From: Halictus rubicundus
Taxonomy: Eukaryota; Arthropoda; Insecta; Hymenoptera; Halictidae
Length of the DNA stretch: 64,000 nt
NCBI RefSeq assembly: GCF_050948215.1
Contig: NW_027488990.1
Location: 62,001-126,000, forward strand
Reading direction: 5' to 3'
The notes beneath the pieces were generated by a model that was given only the letters and a program-made list of their open reading frames with translations, had not been told where the DNA came from and made no database searches. Shown here piece by piece: positions 42,141-53,013 of this stretch (the stretch's first letter is position 1; each line of letters opens with the position of its first letter). Position numbers and translations under genes: made by a program.

Positions 42141-45100
42141 CTATCCTATCCTCTATCCTATCCTATCCTCTATCCTATACTATCCTCTATCCTATCCTAT
42201 CCTCTATCCTATTTTATCCTCTATCCTATCCTATCCTCTATCCTATCCTATCCTCTATCCTATCCTATCATCTATCCTATTATATCCTCTATACTATCCT
42301 ATCCTCTATCCTATCCTATCCTCTATCCTATCCTATCCTGTATCCTATCCTATCATCTATCCTATCCTATCCTCTATCCTATCCTATCCTCTATCCTATC
42401 CTCTTCTCTATCCTATCCACTATCCTATCGTATCCTCTATCCTATCCAATCCTCTATCCTATCCTATCCTCTATCCTATCCTATCCTCTATCCTATCCTA
42501 TTCTCTATCCTATCCTATCCTCTATCCTATCCTATCCTCTATCCTATCCTATCCTCTATCGCATCCTATTCTCTATCCAAACCTATCCTATCCTCTATCG
42601 TATCCTATTCTCTATCCTATCCAATCCTATATCGTATCCTCTATCCTATCCTATCCTCTATCCTATCCTATCCTGTATCCTATCCTATCCTATCCTCTAT
42701 CCTATCCTATCCGCTATCCTATCCTATCCTCTATCCTATCCTATCCTCTATCCTATCCTATCCTCTATCCTATTATATCCTCTATCCTATCCTATCCTCT
42801 ATCCTATCCTATCCTCTATCCTATCCTATCCTCTATCCTATTATATCCTCTATCCTATCCTATCCTCTATCCTATCCTATCCTCTATCCTATCCTATCCT
42901 GTATCCTATCCTATCATCTATCCTATCCTATCCTCTATCCTATCCTATCCTCTATCCTATCCTCTTCTCTATCGTATCCTCTATCCTATCCAATCCTCTA
43001 TCCTATCCTATCCTCTATCCTATCCTATCCTCTATCCTATCCTATCCTGTATCCTATCCTATCCTCTATCCTATCCTATCCTCTATCCTATCCTATCCTC
43101 TATCCTATCCAATCCTCTATCCTATCCTATCCTCTATCCTATCCTATCCTCTATCCTATCCCATTCTCTATGCTATCCTATCCTCTATCCTATCCTATCC
43201 TCTATCCTATCCTATCCTCTATCCTATCCTATCCTCTATCCTATCCTATCCTCTATCCTATCCAATCCTCTATCCTATCCTATCCTCTATCCTATCCTAT
43301 CCTCTATCCTATCCCATTCTCTATGCTATCCTATCCTCTATCCTATCGTATCATCTATCCTGCCCTATCCTCCCTCCTATCCCATCCTCTATCCTATCCT
43401 ATCCTCTATCCTATCCTATCCTCTATCCTATCCTATCCTGTATCCTATCCAATCCTATATCCTATATCCTCTATCCTCTATCCTCTATCCTATCCTGTCC
43501 TCTATCCTATCCTATCATCTATCCTATCCTAGCCTCAATCCTATCCTATCCTCTATCCTATCCTATCCTCTATCCTATCCTGTCCTCTGTCGTCTCCTAT
43601 CTTCTATACAATCCAATCCCCTATCCTATCCTCTATCCTATCCTATCCTCAATCCTATCCAATCCTCTATCCTATCCTATCCACTATCCTATCCTAGCCT
43701 CAATCCTATCCTATCCTCTATCCTATTCTATCCTCTATCCTATCCTGTCCTCTGTCGTCTCCTATCTTCTATACAATCCAATCCCCTATCCTATCCTGTA
43801 TCCTATCCTATCCTCTATCCTATCCAATCCTCTATCCTATCCTATCCTCTATCCTATCCTATCCTCTATCCTATCCTATTCTCTATCCTATCCTATCCTA
43901 TCCTCTATCCTATCCTATCCTCTATCCTATCCTATCCTCTATCGCATCCTATTCTCTATCCAAACCTATCCTATCCTCTATCGTATCCTATTCTCTATCC
44001 TATCCAATCCTATATCGTATCCTCTATCCTATCCTATCCTCTATCCTATCCTATCCTGTATCCTATCCTATCCTATCCTCTATCCTATCCTATCCTCTAT
44101 CCTATCCTATACTCTATCCTATCCTATCCTCAATCATATCCTATCCTCTATCCTATCCTATCCTCTATCCTATCCTATCCTCTATCCTATCCTATCCTCT
44201 ATCCTATCCTATCCTCTATCCTATCCTATCCTGTATCCTATCCTGTCATCTATCCTATCCTATCCTCTATCCTATCCTATCCTCTATCCTATCCTATTCT
44301 CTATCCTATCCACTATCCTATCCTATCCTCTATCCTATCCTATCCCCTATCCTATTATATCCTCTATCCTATCCTTTCCTCTATTCGATCCTCTCCTCTA
44401 TAATATCGTATCCTCTATCATATCCTATACTCTTCCTATAATATCATCTATCCTATCCTATTCTCTATCCTATCCTATGCTATCCTCTATCGTCTCCTAT
44501 CCAATCCCCTATCCTATCCTCTATCCTATCCTATCCTATCCTCTATCCTATCCTATCCTCAATCGTATCCAATCCTCTATCCTATCCTATCCACTATCCT
44601 ATCCTAGCCTCAATCCTATCCTATCCTCTATCCTATCCTATCCTATCCTCTATCCTATCCTATCCTCAATCCTATCCAATCCTCTATCCTATCCTATCCA
44701 CTATCCTATCCTAGCCTCAATCCTATCCTATCCTCTATCCTATCCTTTCCACTATCCTATACTATACTCTATCCTATCCTATCCTCAATCATATCCTATC
44801 CTCTATCCTATCCTATCCTCTATCCTATCCTATCCTGTATCCTATCCTGTCATCTATCCTATCCTATCCTCTATCCTATCCTATCCTCTATCTTATCCTA
44901 TTCTCTATCCTATCCACTATCCTATCGTATCCTCTATCCTATCCAATCCTCCATCCTATCCTATCCTCTATCCTATCCTATCCTCTATCCTATCCTATCC
45001 TCTATCCTATTATATCCTCTATCCTATCCTATCCTCTATCCTATCCTATCCTCTATCCTATCCTATCCTGTATCCTATCCTGTATCCTATCCTATCATCT

Positions 45101-48100
45101 ATCGTATCCTATCCTCTATCCTATCCTATCCTCTATCCTATCCTATCCTCTATCCTATCCTATCCTCTATCCTATCCTATTCTCTATCCTATCCACTATC
45201 CTATCGTATCCTCTATCCTATCCAATCCTCTATCCTATCCTCTATCCTAACCTCTATTATATCCTCTATCCTATCCTATCCTCTATCCTATCCTATCCTC
45301 TATCCTATCCTATCCTCAATCCTATCCAATCCTCTATCCTATCCTATCCACTATCCTATCCTAGCCTCAATCCTATCCTATCCTCTATCCTATCCTATCC
45401 TCTATCCTATCCTGTCCTCTGTCGTCTCCTATCTTCTATACAATCCAATCCCCTATCCTATCCTCTATCCTATCCTATCCTCTATCCTATCCTATCCTCT
45501 ATCCTATCCTATCCTCTATCCTATCCTATCCTCAATCCTATCCAATCCTCTATCCTATCCTATCCACTATCCTATCCTATCCTCAATCCTATCCAATCCT
45601 CTATCCTATCCTATCCACTATCGTATCCTAGCCTCAATCCTATCCTATCCTCTATCCTATCCTATCCTTTATCCTATCCTGTCCTCTGTCGTCTCCTATC
45701 TTCTATAGAATCCAATCCCCTATCCTATCCTCTATCCTATCCTATCCTCTATCCTATCCAATCCTCTATCCTATCCTATTCTCTATCCTATCCACTATCC
45801 TATCGTATCCTCTATCCTATCCAATCCTCTATCCTATCCTATCCTCTATCCTATCCTATCCTCTATCCTATCCTATTCTCTATCCTATCCTATCCTATCC
45901 TCTATCCTATCCTATCCTCTATCCTATCCTATCCTCTATCGCATCCTATTCTCTATCCAAACCTATCCTATCCTCTATCGTATCCTATTCCCTATCCTAT
46001 CCAATCCTATATCGTATCCTATTCCCTATCCTATCCAATCCTATATCGTATCCTCTTTCCTATCCTATCCTCTATCCTATCCTATCCTGTATCCTATCCT
46101 ATCCTCTATCCTATCCTATACTCTATCCTATCCTATCCTCTATCCTATCCTATCCTCTATCCTATTATATCCTCTATCCTATCCTTTCCTCTATTCGATC
46201 CTCTCCTCTATAATATCGTATCCTCTATCATATCCTATACTCTTCCTATAATATCATCTATCCTATCCTATTCTCTATCCTATCCTATCCTATCCTCTAT
46301 CGTCTCCTATCCAATCCCCTATCCTATCCTCTATCCTATCCTATCCTGTATCCTATCCTGTCCTCTATCCTATCCTATCCTCTATCCTATCCTATCCTCT
46401 ATTCTATCCTATCCTCTATAGTATCCTATCCTCTATCCTATCCTATCCTCTATCCTATCCTATCCTGTATCCTATCCTATCATCTATCCTATCCTATCCT
46501 CTATCCTATTATATCCTCTATCCTATCCTTTCATCTATTCGATCCTCTCCTCTATAATATCGTATCCTCTATCATATCCTATACTCTTCCTATAATATCA
46601 TCTATCCTATCCTATTCTCTATCCTATCCTAGCCTATCCTCTATCGTCTCCTATCCAATCCCCTATCCTATCCTCTATCCTATCCTATCCTATCCTCTAT
46701 AATATCCTATCCTCAATCCTATCCAATCCTCTATCCTATCCTATCCACTATCCTATCCTAGCCTCAATCCTATCCTATCCTCTATCCTATCATATCCTGT
46801 ATTCCATCCTATTCTCTATCCAATCCTATCCTATCCTCTATCGTATCCTATTCTTTATCCCATCCAATCCTATATCGTATAATCTATCCTCTCCTATCCT
46901 CTATCCTCTCCTATCCTGTATCCTATCCTATCCTCTATCCTATTCTATCCTCTATCCTATCCTATCCTCTATCCTATCCTATCCTCTATTCTATCCTATC
47001 CTCTATCCTATCCTATCCTCTATCCTATCCTATCCTCTATCCTATCCTATCCTCTATCCTATCCTATCCTCTATCCTATCCTATCCTCTATCCTATTATA
47101 TCCTCTATCCTATCCTTTCCTCTATTCGATCCTCTCCTCTATAATATCGTATCCTCTATCATATCCTATACTCTTCCTATAATATCATCTATCCTATCCT
47201 ATTCTCTATCCTATCCTAGCCTATCCTCTATCGTCTCCTATCCAATCCCCTATCCTATCTTCTATCCTATCCTATCCTATCCTCTATCCTATCCTATCCT
47301 CAATCCTATCCAATCCTCTATCCTATCCTATCCACTATCCTATCCTAGCCTCAATCCTATCCTATCCTCTATCCTATCCTATCCTTTATCCTATCCTGTC
47401 CTCTGTCGTCTCCTATCTTCTATAGAATCCAATCCCCTATCCTATCCTCTACCCTATCCTATCCTCTATCCTATCCAATCCTCTATCCTATACTATCCTC
47501 TATCCTATCCAATCCTCTATCCTATCCGATCCTCTATCCTATCCACTATCCTATCGTATCCTCTATCCTATCCAATCCTCTATCCTATCCGATCCTCTAT
47601 CCTATCCTATCCTCTATCCTATCCTATCCTCTATCCTATCCTATCCTCTATCCTATCCTATCCTCTATCCCATCCTATTCTCTATCCAATCCTATCCTAT
47701 CCTCTATCGTATCCTATTCTTTATCCTATCCAATCCTATATCGTATAATCTATCCTCTCCTATCCTCTATCCTATCCTATCCTGTATCCTATCCTATCCT
47801 CTATCCTATCCTATCCTCTATCCTATCCTATCCTCTATCGTATCCTATCCTCTATCCTATCCTATCCTCTATCCTATCCTATCCTCTATCCTATCCTATC
47901 CTCTATCCTATCCTATCCTCTATCCTATCCTATCCTCTATCCTATCCTATCCTCTATCCTATCCTATCCTCTATCCTATCCTATCCTCTTTCCTTTAATA
48001 TCATCTATCCAATCCTATTCTCTATCCTATCCAATCCCCTATGCTATCCAATCCCCTATCCTATCCTCTATCCTATCCTATTCTGTATCCTATCCTCTAT

Positions 48101-48600
48101 CCTATCCAATCCCCTATCCTTTCCTATATTCGATCCTCTCTTCTATAATATCGTATCCTCTATCCTATCCTGTCCTCTATCCTATAATATCATCCATCCT
48201 ATCCTATTGTCTATCCTAACCTATCCTCTCCTCTATCGTATCCTATCCTGTATCCTATCCAATCCTATATCCTATATCCTCTATCCTCTATCCTATCCTA
48301 TCCTCTATCCTATCCAATCCTCTATCCTATCCTCTATCCTAACCTCTATTATATCCTCTATCCTATCCCATCCTCTATCCTATCCTATCCTCTATCCTAT
48401 CCTATCCTCAATCCTATCCAATCCTCTATCCTATCCTATCCACTATCCTATCCTAGCCTCAATCCTATCCTATCCTCTATCCTATCCTATCCTCTATCCT
48501 ATCCTGTCCTCTGTCGTCTTCTATCTTCTATACAATCCAATCCCCTATCCTATCCTCTATCCTATCCTATCCTCTATCCTATCCTATCCTCTATCCTATC
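42141..48600. repeat. domain B2 satellite, block copy 2, up to the element insertion
   Basis: About 43070-46290 is a shortened copy of 34560-38900. The remainder holds recurring ATTCGATCC, CTCTTCCTATAATATC and TAGCCTATCC variants (near 46590 and 47175), and a B1-type CCCCTATGCTATCC unit at 48041. It ends within a monomer at ...CTATC, the left target duplication. No gene is present. Confidence 0.8.
48596..48600. repeat. left target-site duplication (CTATC)
   Basis: Five bases CTATC precede the left LTR and recur at 53245-53249 just after the right LTR. Ty1/copia integrases typically make 5-bp duplications. CTATC is frequent in the satellite, so the match alone is weak. However, removing the element plus one copy restores TATCC TATCC TATCCTC in exact 17-bp register. 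Confidence 0.85.
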
Positions 48601-48831
48601 TGTTACAGTAAATGAACAATTGCCTTTTTGGCACACAAACAATATATTTATATAAAGTACTATAATAGTATACAGTGTGAAAATAAACACGTGCGTACAG
48701 CAGACTCTCATACTCGGAACCAACTACCAACTCTTCGTCTTTCTCTCTCACTCTCTGATGAAGCTCATCCACGCACTCTAGCGGTCAACACGCGCACTCT
48801 TGCATTATACATGCCTACACTCCATCCAACA
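48601..48831 (-). repeat. 3' LTR (231 bp)
   Basis: Direct repeat of 53014-53244. On the + strand it begins TGTTACAGTA and ends CCATCCAACA, so the sense strand also has TG...CA ends. It should supply the transcript end. Because LTRs carry the promoter, it could also start transcription leftward into the satellite, producing G-strand RNA (inference). It shares with the 5' LTR a TATA-like TATATAAATA (48645-48654), a CACGTG palindrome (48688-48693) and a GAGAG-rich stretch (sense strand, 48740-48757). Confidence 0.95.
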
Positions 48832-48840
48832 CGCTTCCTT
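48832..48840 (-). promoter_or_regulatory. putative polypurine tract (AAGGAAGCG)
   Basis: Immediately 5' of the 3' LTR in the sense strand, where plus-strand DNA synthesis is primed. It is short and ends in CG rather than in a pure purine run. The same nine bases occur again at 48855-48863, 23 bp upstream. Assignment rests on position and composition. Confidence 0.6.
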
Positions 48841-48878
48841 AGGCTTGTATTATGCGCTTCCTTAATTTTTCTAAATGT

Positions 48879-51800
48879 CTATTCTATAATGCCTAACATA
48901 TTCCTGAATTTAACAAATTTAGTTCTACCTAGAGACTTTGTGAGTAAATCCGCTACATTTTCCTCTGAATCTATTTTTATAATATCGATGGTTTTATTTA
49001 TATAATTTTCGTTTATAAAATGGAAGTGTACTTCTATGTGTTTGGACTTCTTTGTTAGATTTCCGTTTTTCGCAATTACTATCGCACTAGAATTGTCTTC
49101 ATATATTTTAATGGGAGTCACTAAATCTATCTTAAATGTTTTTAAGATTCCCTTTATAGTTTTTACTTCTGTTACGGCCTCAGATAACGCTATGTATTCT
49201 GCGAAGGTTGATGATTTTGCGACAGAATTTTGTTTATGTGATTTCCAAAATATCACATTTCCATACATACGTATAATTAATCCGGATGTAGATTTTCGAT
49301 CTACACTGTCTCCTGCCCAATCCGCATCAACATAACACTCTACAACCTCAGCATTACAATCTTGTTTATAAACTAATTTCAAATCCTTTGTTTTGTATAA
49401 ATACTTCAACACTCTCAACGCATACTTAAAATGTGTCTGATCAAAACAATTTTGAAATCTGGATAAATAACTAACACTAAACGCTATATCCGGTCTCGTG
49501 CCGGAGCCAATATACAACAGAGCACCTATGAGATTACGATACATTATATTAGTATTTATTTCTTTCGCTGGCTCTAACTTTAGATTAGTTTCCATTGGCG
49601 TGTTGTATAACTTAGCATTTTCAACTCCGTACTTCTTTGCTAACGATTTTATATAATTCTCTTGACTTAGAGTCATTGTATTTTTATCTAAATAATTGTA
49701 ATTGATATCTAGTCCTATGTAGTTCTTGACCTTGCCCAGATCCTTTATTCTAAAGTTACTCGCTAATTTAGTTTTAATATTGCAAATCGTTTTTCTATCT
49801 TTGGCACAAATGAGTAAATCGTCGACATACAATAAGACATAAGCCTGTGAATCATTATTCGCTTTGGTATAAATACAATAATCATATTCATTTCTCTTGA
49901 AACCTAACCCTCTAATATAATCATCGAAGCATTCGTACCAGGCTCGTGGGCTTCCTTTTAGGCCATACAAAGCTTTATGTAACCTATATACCTTCTCGCT
50001 ATTCTTCTGAAATCCTAACGGTTGCTTAACATATACTTCCGAGGTAATCTTACCATTTAAAAACGCAGCTTCAACATCCATTTGTTCTATTATCAAACGG
50101 TTGTAGCAGCAGTATGACAACAGTAGTTTTAGTGTCTGCATCCTAGTTACAGGCGAATAGATGTTCTCCAGTTCTCCCTCCTGTTGGAAACCTTTAACAA
50201 CTAGTCTTGCCTTGTAAAGTCCTCCTGATTTCCTTGTGTATATCCATTTAACGTCCAATGCCTTTTTGTCAGGTGCATATACCAATTCCCATGTTCCATT
50301 CTTTTCTATATTTTCCATCTCCTTTTTCATTGCACTTTTCCAATATTCTGCTTCATTACAATTTATCGCTTCCTGAAACATACTAGGTACACTTAAATCA
50401 GTATAATTTGCATAAATGTATGGGTCCCCAAATCTCTCAGGGGGTTTGCGGCTTCTCTGTGACTTCCTTAATATTGTCTCTTCATTCTTGAGTTTAGGTT
50501 TCACTATTTCTAGTGTTTCGTCTTCCTGTTCCATTTCGCTTGCTCCATCTGAGTTTTCTGCTGGTTCTCCTTTACCTTCTATTTCTTCCTTTTCTTCTTC
50601 TCTTAGGCCTATACATGTTACGTCTTCTTCTACAACATCTACATGTCTGGCTACGACGATTTTATCATCTATTAGAACTCTATAACCAACTTCGGTGTAT
50701 CCCAACAAAATTCCTAGCTTGGCTTTCTTATCCCACTTCGAGGTTCTTTTGGCCTCTGGGACTCGTACAAAAATCTTACTTCCATACAGCCGTAAGTTTT
50801 TAGCTGATGGTTTAGTCTTAAAGACTATTTCGTAAGGCGTTTTCTTTATCGTTGTATTAGCTAGTGTTCGATTTTTCAAATATGCCGCGGTTTTGATACA
50901 TTCAGGCCAAAATTTTCTGCTCACCTTTGCTTCACTCAATAGGCATCTCGCCGTGTCCATAATCGAGCGATTAAATCTTTCAGCCGTTCCGTTTAGCTCA
51001 TGTACATACGGCGGACAAGGATTAATACATATTCCCTTTTCTCTAGCAAAATGAATAATCCGTGAATTCATGTACTCCTTGCCATTGTCACATCTTAGAT
51101 ACTTTATCCTTTTTCCGCTCAGGTTTTCCATCTGATTTACATACTCCACAAAGCAATCATATACCTGATCCTTAGACTTGATGCAGTATACTTTTCCTAA
51201 TTTACTGAAATCATCAATAAAAGACAGAAAATATTTTTCTCCACAGTTTCCAGTTGTAGTGTGAGGACCATTCAGATCAGTATGTATTATTTCCAAAATG
51301 TCCTTGGCTCTGCTCCTATTATTATGAAATGGTAAGTTACACATTTTATTCTCTATGCATACAGCGCATTTTAGATACTCTGATCCCAATTCCGTAGGCA
51401 GTCCACTCAATAACTCGTTTTTGCTCAGTACATTTAAATAATTGAAGTTTATATGTCCAAGAATTCTATGCCACTTCTCCTTCTGTGGGAGCATTTCCTT
51501 CTTACTATCACTCATTACGTTAGTGTAAGCTTTCCTACTATGATTGACTGTCTTACATCTCATTTTATACAGATTTCCCTCCTTAAAGGCTATTGCTATT
51601 AATTTATTTTTTTGATTATATATCCTGGAGGTATTCTCTTTTGATACAATTCTATTCCTCTCTGTAATCTTTGAATAACTTAACAAATTTACGTGCATAT
51701 CTCTGACAAAAAATACATTTGGAATTTTTACCTGCGACATCTCATCTTTTACTTTGAACAGGGCTGTTATTCGTCCAACCTTGGTTGCCTGTAGCACTCG

Positions 51801-52847
51801 TCCATCTCCTATTTTAACATTTATTGGAGATTTTAGCGTGATAACCTCATCATACCATTTGTCTTCATTTATAATATGATCCGTGCATCCACTATCCAAT
51901 AACCAGACCATTTCCTTTGCTTTAGTCGCCTCTTCTTCCCTGATCTCTGACGTATTTACTTGTACTATGAAACTACTTCCTTCTTGTATCGACCCTTCAT
52001 TTTGCGATCCATTCCTGTAATTGTTATACGCTCTACGCTGAAATCCTCTGGATCTGTATGAACGTCCACGGTTTTGCTGTGGTCGTCCTCTGCCACGCTC
52101 GTATTGTCCAGACTTCCAATGTGTCTGTTGATTTCCCATATACGTTTGACGACAATTTTTTTGTACGTGACCTACTCTACCACACCCGAAGCATTTTATG
52201 TTATATCTATTTCCTCCTGCACTTGATTGTATTGCAGAGAATGCATTTGTCTTATCTCCTTGTATACTCTCCTCTCCTTTATTTACCACTTCTTTGAATT
52301 TCATCTTCAATTTCCCTTTCAGGTATTCTACATTCCTTTCGTTTTCAGGTAGCACATCTATGAGATCACCAATATAATTATATGACTGTGGCAGTGCCTT
52401 AATCATATAGTTTAACTTTTCTTGTTCAGTTATATTTGCACCAGCTGACTTTAATTCGTTTATAGCTTTTTCGAACTCATCGAAGAAAGTGGTTATATCC
52501 TGGTAATCGTTTAGTTTTATATTTTCCACATTATTTCGGCATACAATTTGCAGAGCAGTAGATTCTTTTAAGTACATTTCGTCAAATTTTTGTACTATTT
52601 CGAAAGCAGTGTCTAGGTTGCTTATGTATTCTAATTGTTTGTTCGTTATCGCACTATATATGTAGTTTATTGCTTTGATGTCCATGTCGTTCCACGCGCT
52701 CAGTTCATCATTTGTAGTTCTTTTTCTTTCTACTACTGAATTGCATTTTTTATACTTCAGAAAGGTCATTATTCGTTTTTTCCAATTTTTATAGTCCGCT
52801 CCATCGAAAATGGGTATAATTATATCATCGCATTTCATGTGTGCCAT
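48879..52847 (-). CDS. copia-type Gag-Pol polyprotein
   Basis: A single frame of 1,322 residues encodes the whole replication machinery. I start it at the ATG at 52847, the first ATG I find after the primer-binding site, with a good context (G at -3, G at +4). The frame stays open to 52871 but only a GTG lies there, with a TAA just upstream. In order: copia Gag N-terminus with the FDGxDYxxW motif (about 14-22); CCHC knuckle C219-C222-H227-C232; aspartic protease DSGCT (D318); integrase HHCC (H460, H465, C494, C497); integrase core D524, D587, E623 with exactly 35 residues between the last two; an acidic linker (about 745-790); reverse transcriptase with DVEAAF (D924) and YVDD (1007-1010); RNase H D1174, E1217, D1251, D1300. 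Gag assembles the particle, protease cleaves, RT/RNase H copies the RNA, and integrase inserts the cDNA. Length is close to Drosophila copia (about 1,400). There is no stop, frameshift or missing catalytic residue. How Gag is made in excess (splicing in copia) is not evident here. Confidence 0.96.
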   Translation of the reverse strand: MAHMKCDDIIIPIFDGADYKNWKKRIMTFLKYKKCNSVVERKRTTNDELSAWNDMDIKAINYIYSAITNKQLEYISNLDTAFEIVQKFDEMYLKESTALQIVCRNNVENIKLNDYQDITTFFDEFEKAINELKSAGANITEQEKLNYMIKALPQSYNYIGDLIDVLPENERNVEYLKGKLKMKFKEVVNKGEESIQGDKTNAFSAIQSSAGGNRYNIKCFGCGRVGHVQKNCRQTYMGNQQTHWKSGQYERGRGRPQQNRGRSYRSRGFQRRAYNNYRNGSQNEGSIQEGSSFIVQVNTSEIREEEATKAKEMVWLLDSGCTDHIINEDKWYDEVITLKSPINVKIGDGRVLQATKVGRITALFKVKDEMSQVKIPNVFFVRDMHVNLLSYSKITERNRIVSKENTSRIYNQKNKLIAIAFKEGNLYKMRCKTVNHSRKAYTNVMSDSKKEMLPQKEKWHRILGHINFNYLNVLSKNELLSGLPTELGSEYLKCAVCIENKMCNLPFHNNRSRAKDILEIIHTDLNGPHTTTGNCGEKYFLSFIDDFSKLGKVYCIKSKDQVYDCFVEYVNQMENLSGKRIKYLRCDNGKEYMNSRIIHFAREKGICINPCPPYVHELNGTAERFNRSIMDTARCLLSEAKVSRKFWPECIKTAAYLKNRTLANTTIKKTPYEIVFKTKPSAKNLRLYGSKIFVRVPEAKRTSKWDKKAKLGILLGYTEVGYRVLIDDKIVVARHVDVVEEDVTCIGLREEEKEEIEGKGEPAENSDGASEMEQEDETLEIVKPKLKNEETILRKSQRSRKPPERFGDPYIYANYTDLSVPSMFQEAINCNEAEYWKSAMKKEMENIEKNGTWELVYAPDKKALDVKWIYTRKSGGLYKARLVVKGFQQEGELENIYSPVTRMQTLKLLLSYCCYNRLIIEQMDVEAAFLNGKITSEVYVKQPLGFQKNSEKVYRLHKALYGLKGSPRAWYECFDDYIRGLGFKRNEYDYCIYTKANNDSQAYVLLYVDDLLICAKDRKTICNIKTKLASNFRIKDLGKVKNYIGLDINYNYLDKNTMTLSQENYIKSLAKKYGVENAKLYNTPMETNLKLEPAKEINTNIMYRNLIGALLYIGSGTRPDIAFSVSYLSRFQNCFDQTHFKYALRVLKYLYKTKDLKLVYKQDCNAEVVECYVDADWAGDSVDRKSTSGLIIRMYGNVIFWKSHKQNSVAKSSTFAEYIALSEAVTEVKTIKGILKTFKIDLVTPIKIYEDNSSAIVIAKNGNLTKKSKHIEVHFHFINENYINKTIDIIKIDSEENVADLLTKSLGRTKFVKFRNMLGIIE

Positions 52848-53013
52848 CTCGAATTTTCTCGAATCTATCACCGTTATATAACCTTATATATGTTCTCGAG
52901 ATTTCTAGAACTTTCCACTGTTCTAACCTAAAAACCGTCTCTTTAATCTTTGAGGTATTTCTTTCCTCTCGCGGAATTTTAGTACACAAATTATAACCCA
53001 GGCTCTGCTACCA
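52848..53013 (-). other. 5' leader between the 5' LTR and Gag start
   Basis: 166 nt holding the primer-binding site at its start and then a purine-rich leader without any ATG before the chosen start. An AT-rich stretch (sense TATATAAGGTTATATAAC, about 52873-52891) sits just before the reading frame. This is where packaging signals usually lie in LTR elements; none can be recognised by eye. Confidence 0.7.
53003..53013 (-). promoter_or_regulatory. primer-binding site, initiator tRNA-Met
   Basis: Directly after the 5' LTR the sense strand reads TGGTAGCAGAG, complementary to the last 11 nt (CUCUGCUACCA) of animal initiator tRNA-Met as I recall it. One base further on, CTGGGTTAT (53001-52993) is complementary to the anticodon arm of the same tRNA (AUAACCCAG). 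The zero-base gap to the LTR is normal for the family. The tRNA sequence is from memory. Confidence 0.85.

Larger units (their letters stand above)
1..48600. repeat. 17-bp satellite array, left part
   Basis: This is an uninterrupted tandem array. The dominant monomer is TATCCTATCCTATCCTC, i.e. three TATCC pentamers plus TC; long stretches are perfect (for example 1175-1445, 2450-2590, 6905-7165). The 12-bp form (TATCC)2TC and single-base variants are scattered through it. The + strand has almost no G, so the minus strand is a G-rich (GGATA)n-like strand. All three + frames of the monomer lack stops and read as a 17-residue cycle of S, Y, P, I and L, which explains the huge spurious open frames. 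Minus frames hit TAG within each 51 bp. No gene, RNA or transposon is visible in this span. The organisation resembles simple-sequence satellites of heterochromatin; cellular location is inferred. Confidence 0.97.

Noticed and set aside
50416..50803. Short + strand frames inside the polyprotein (also 49036-49335 and 52058-52297)
   Set aside because: They are antisense shadows of the Gag-Pol frame with no features of their own.
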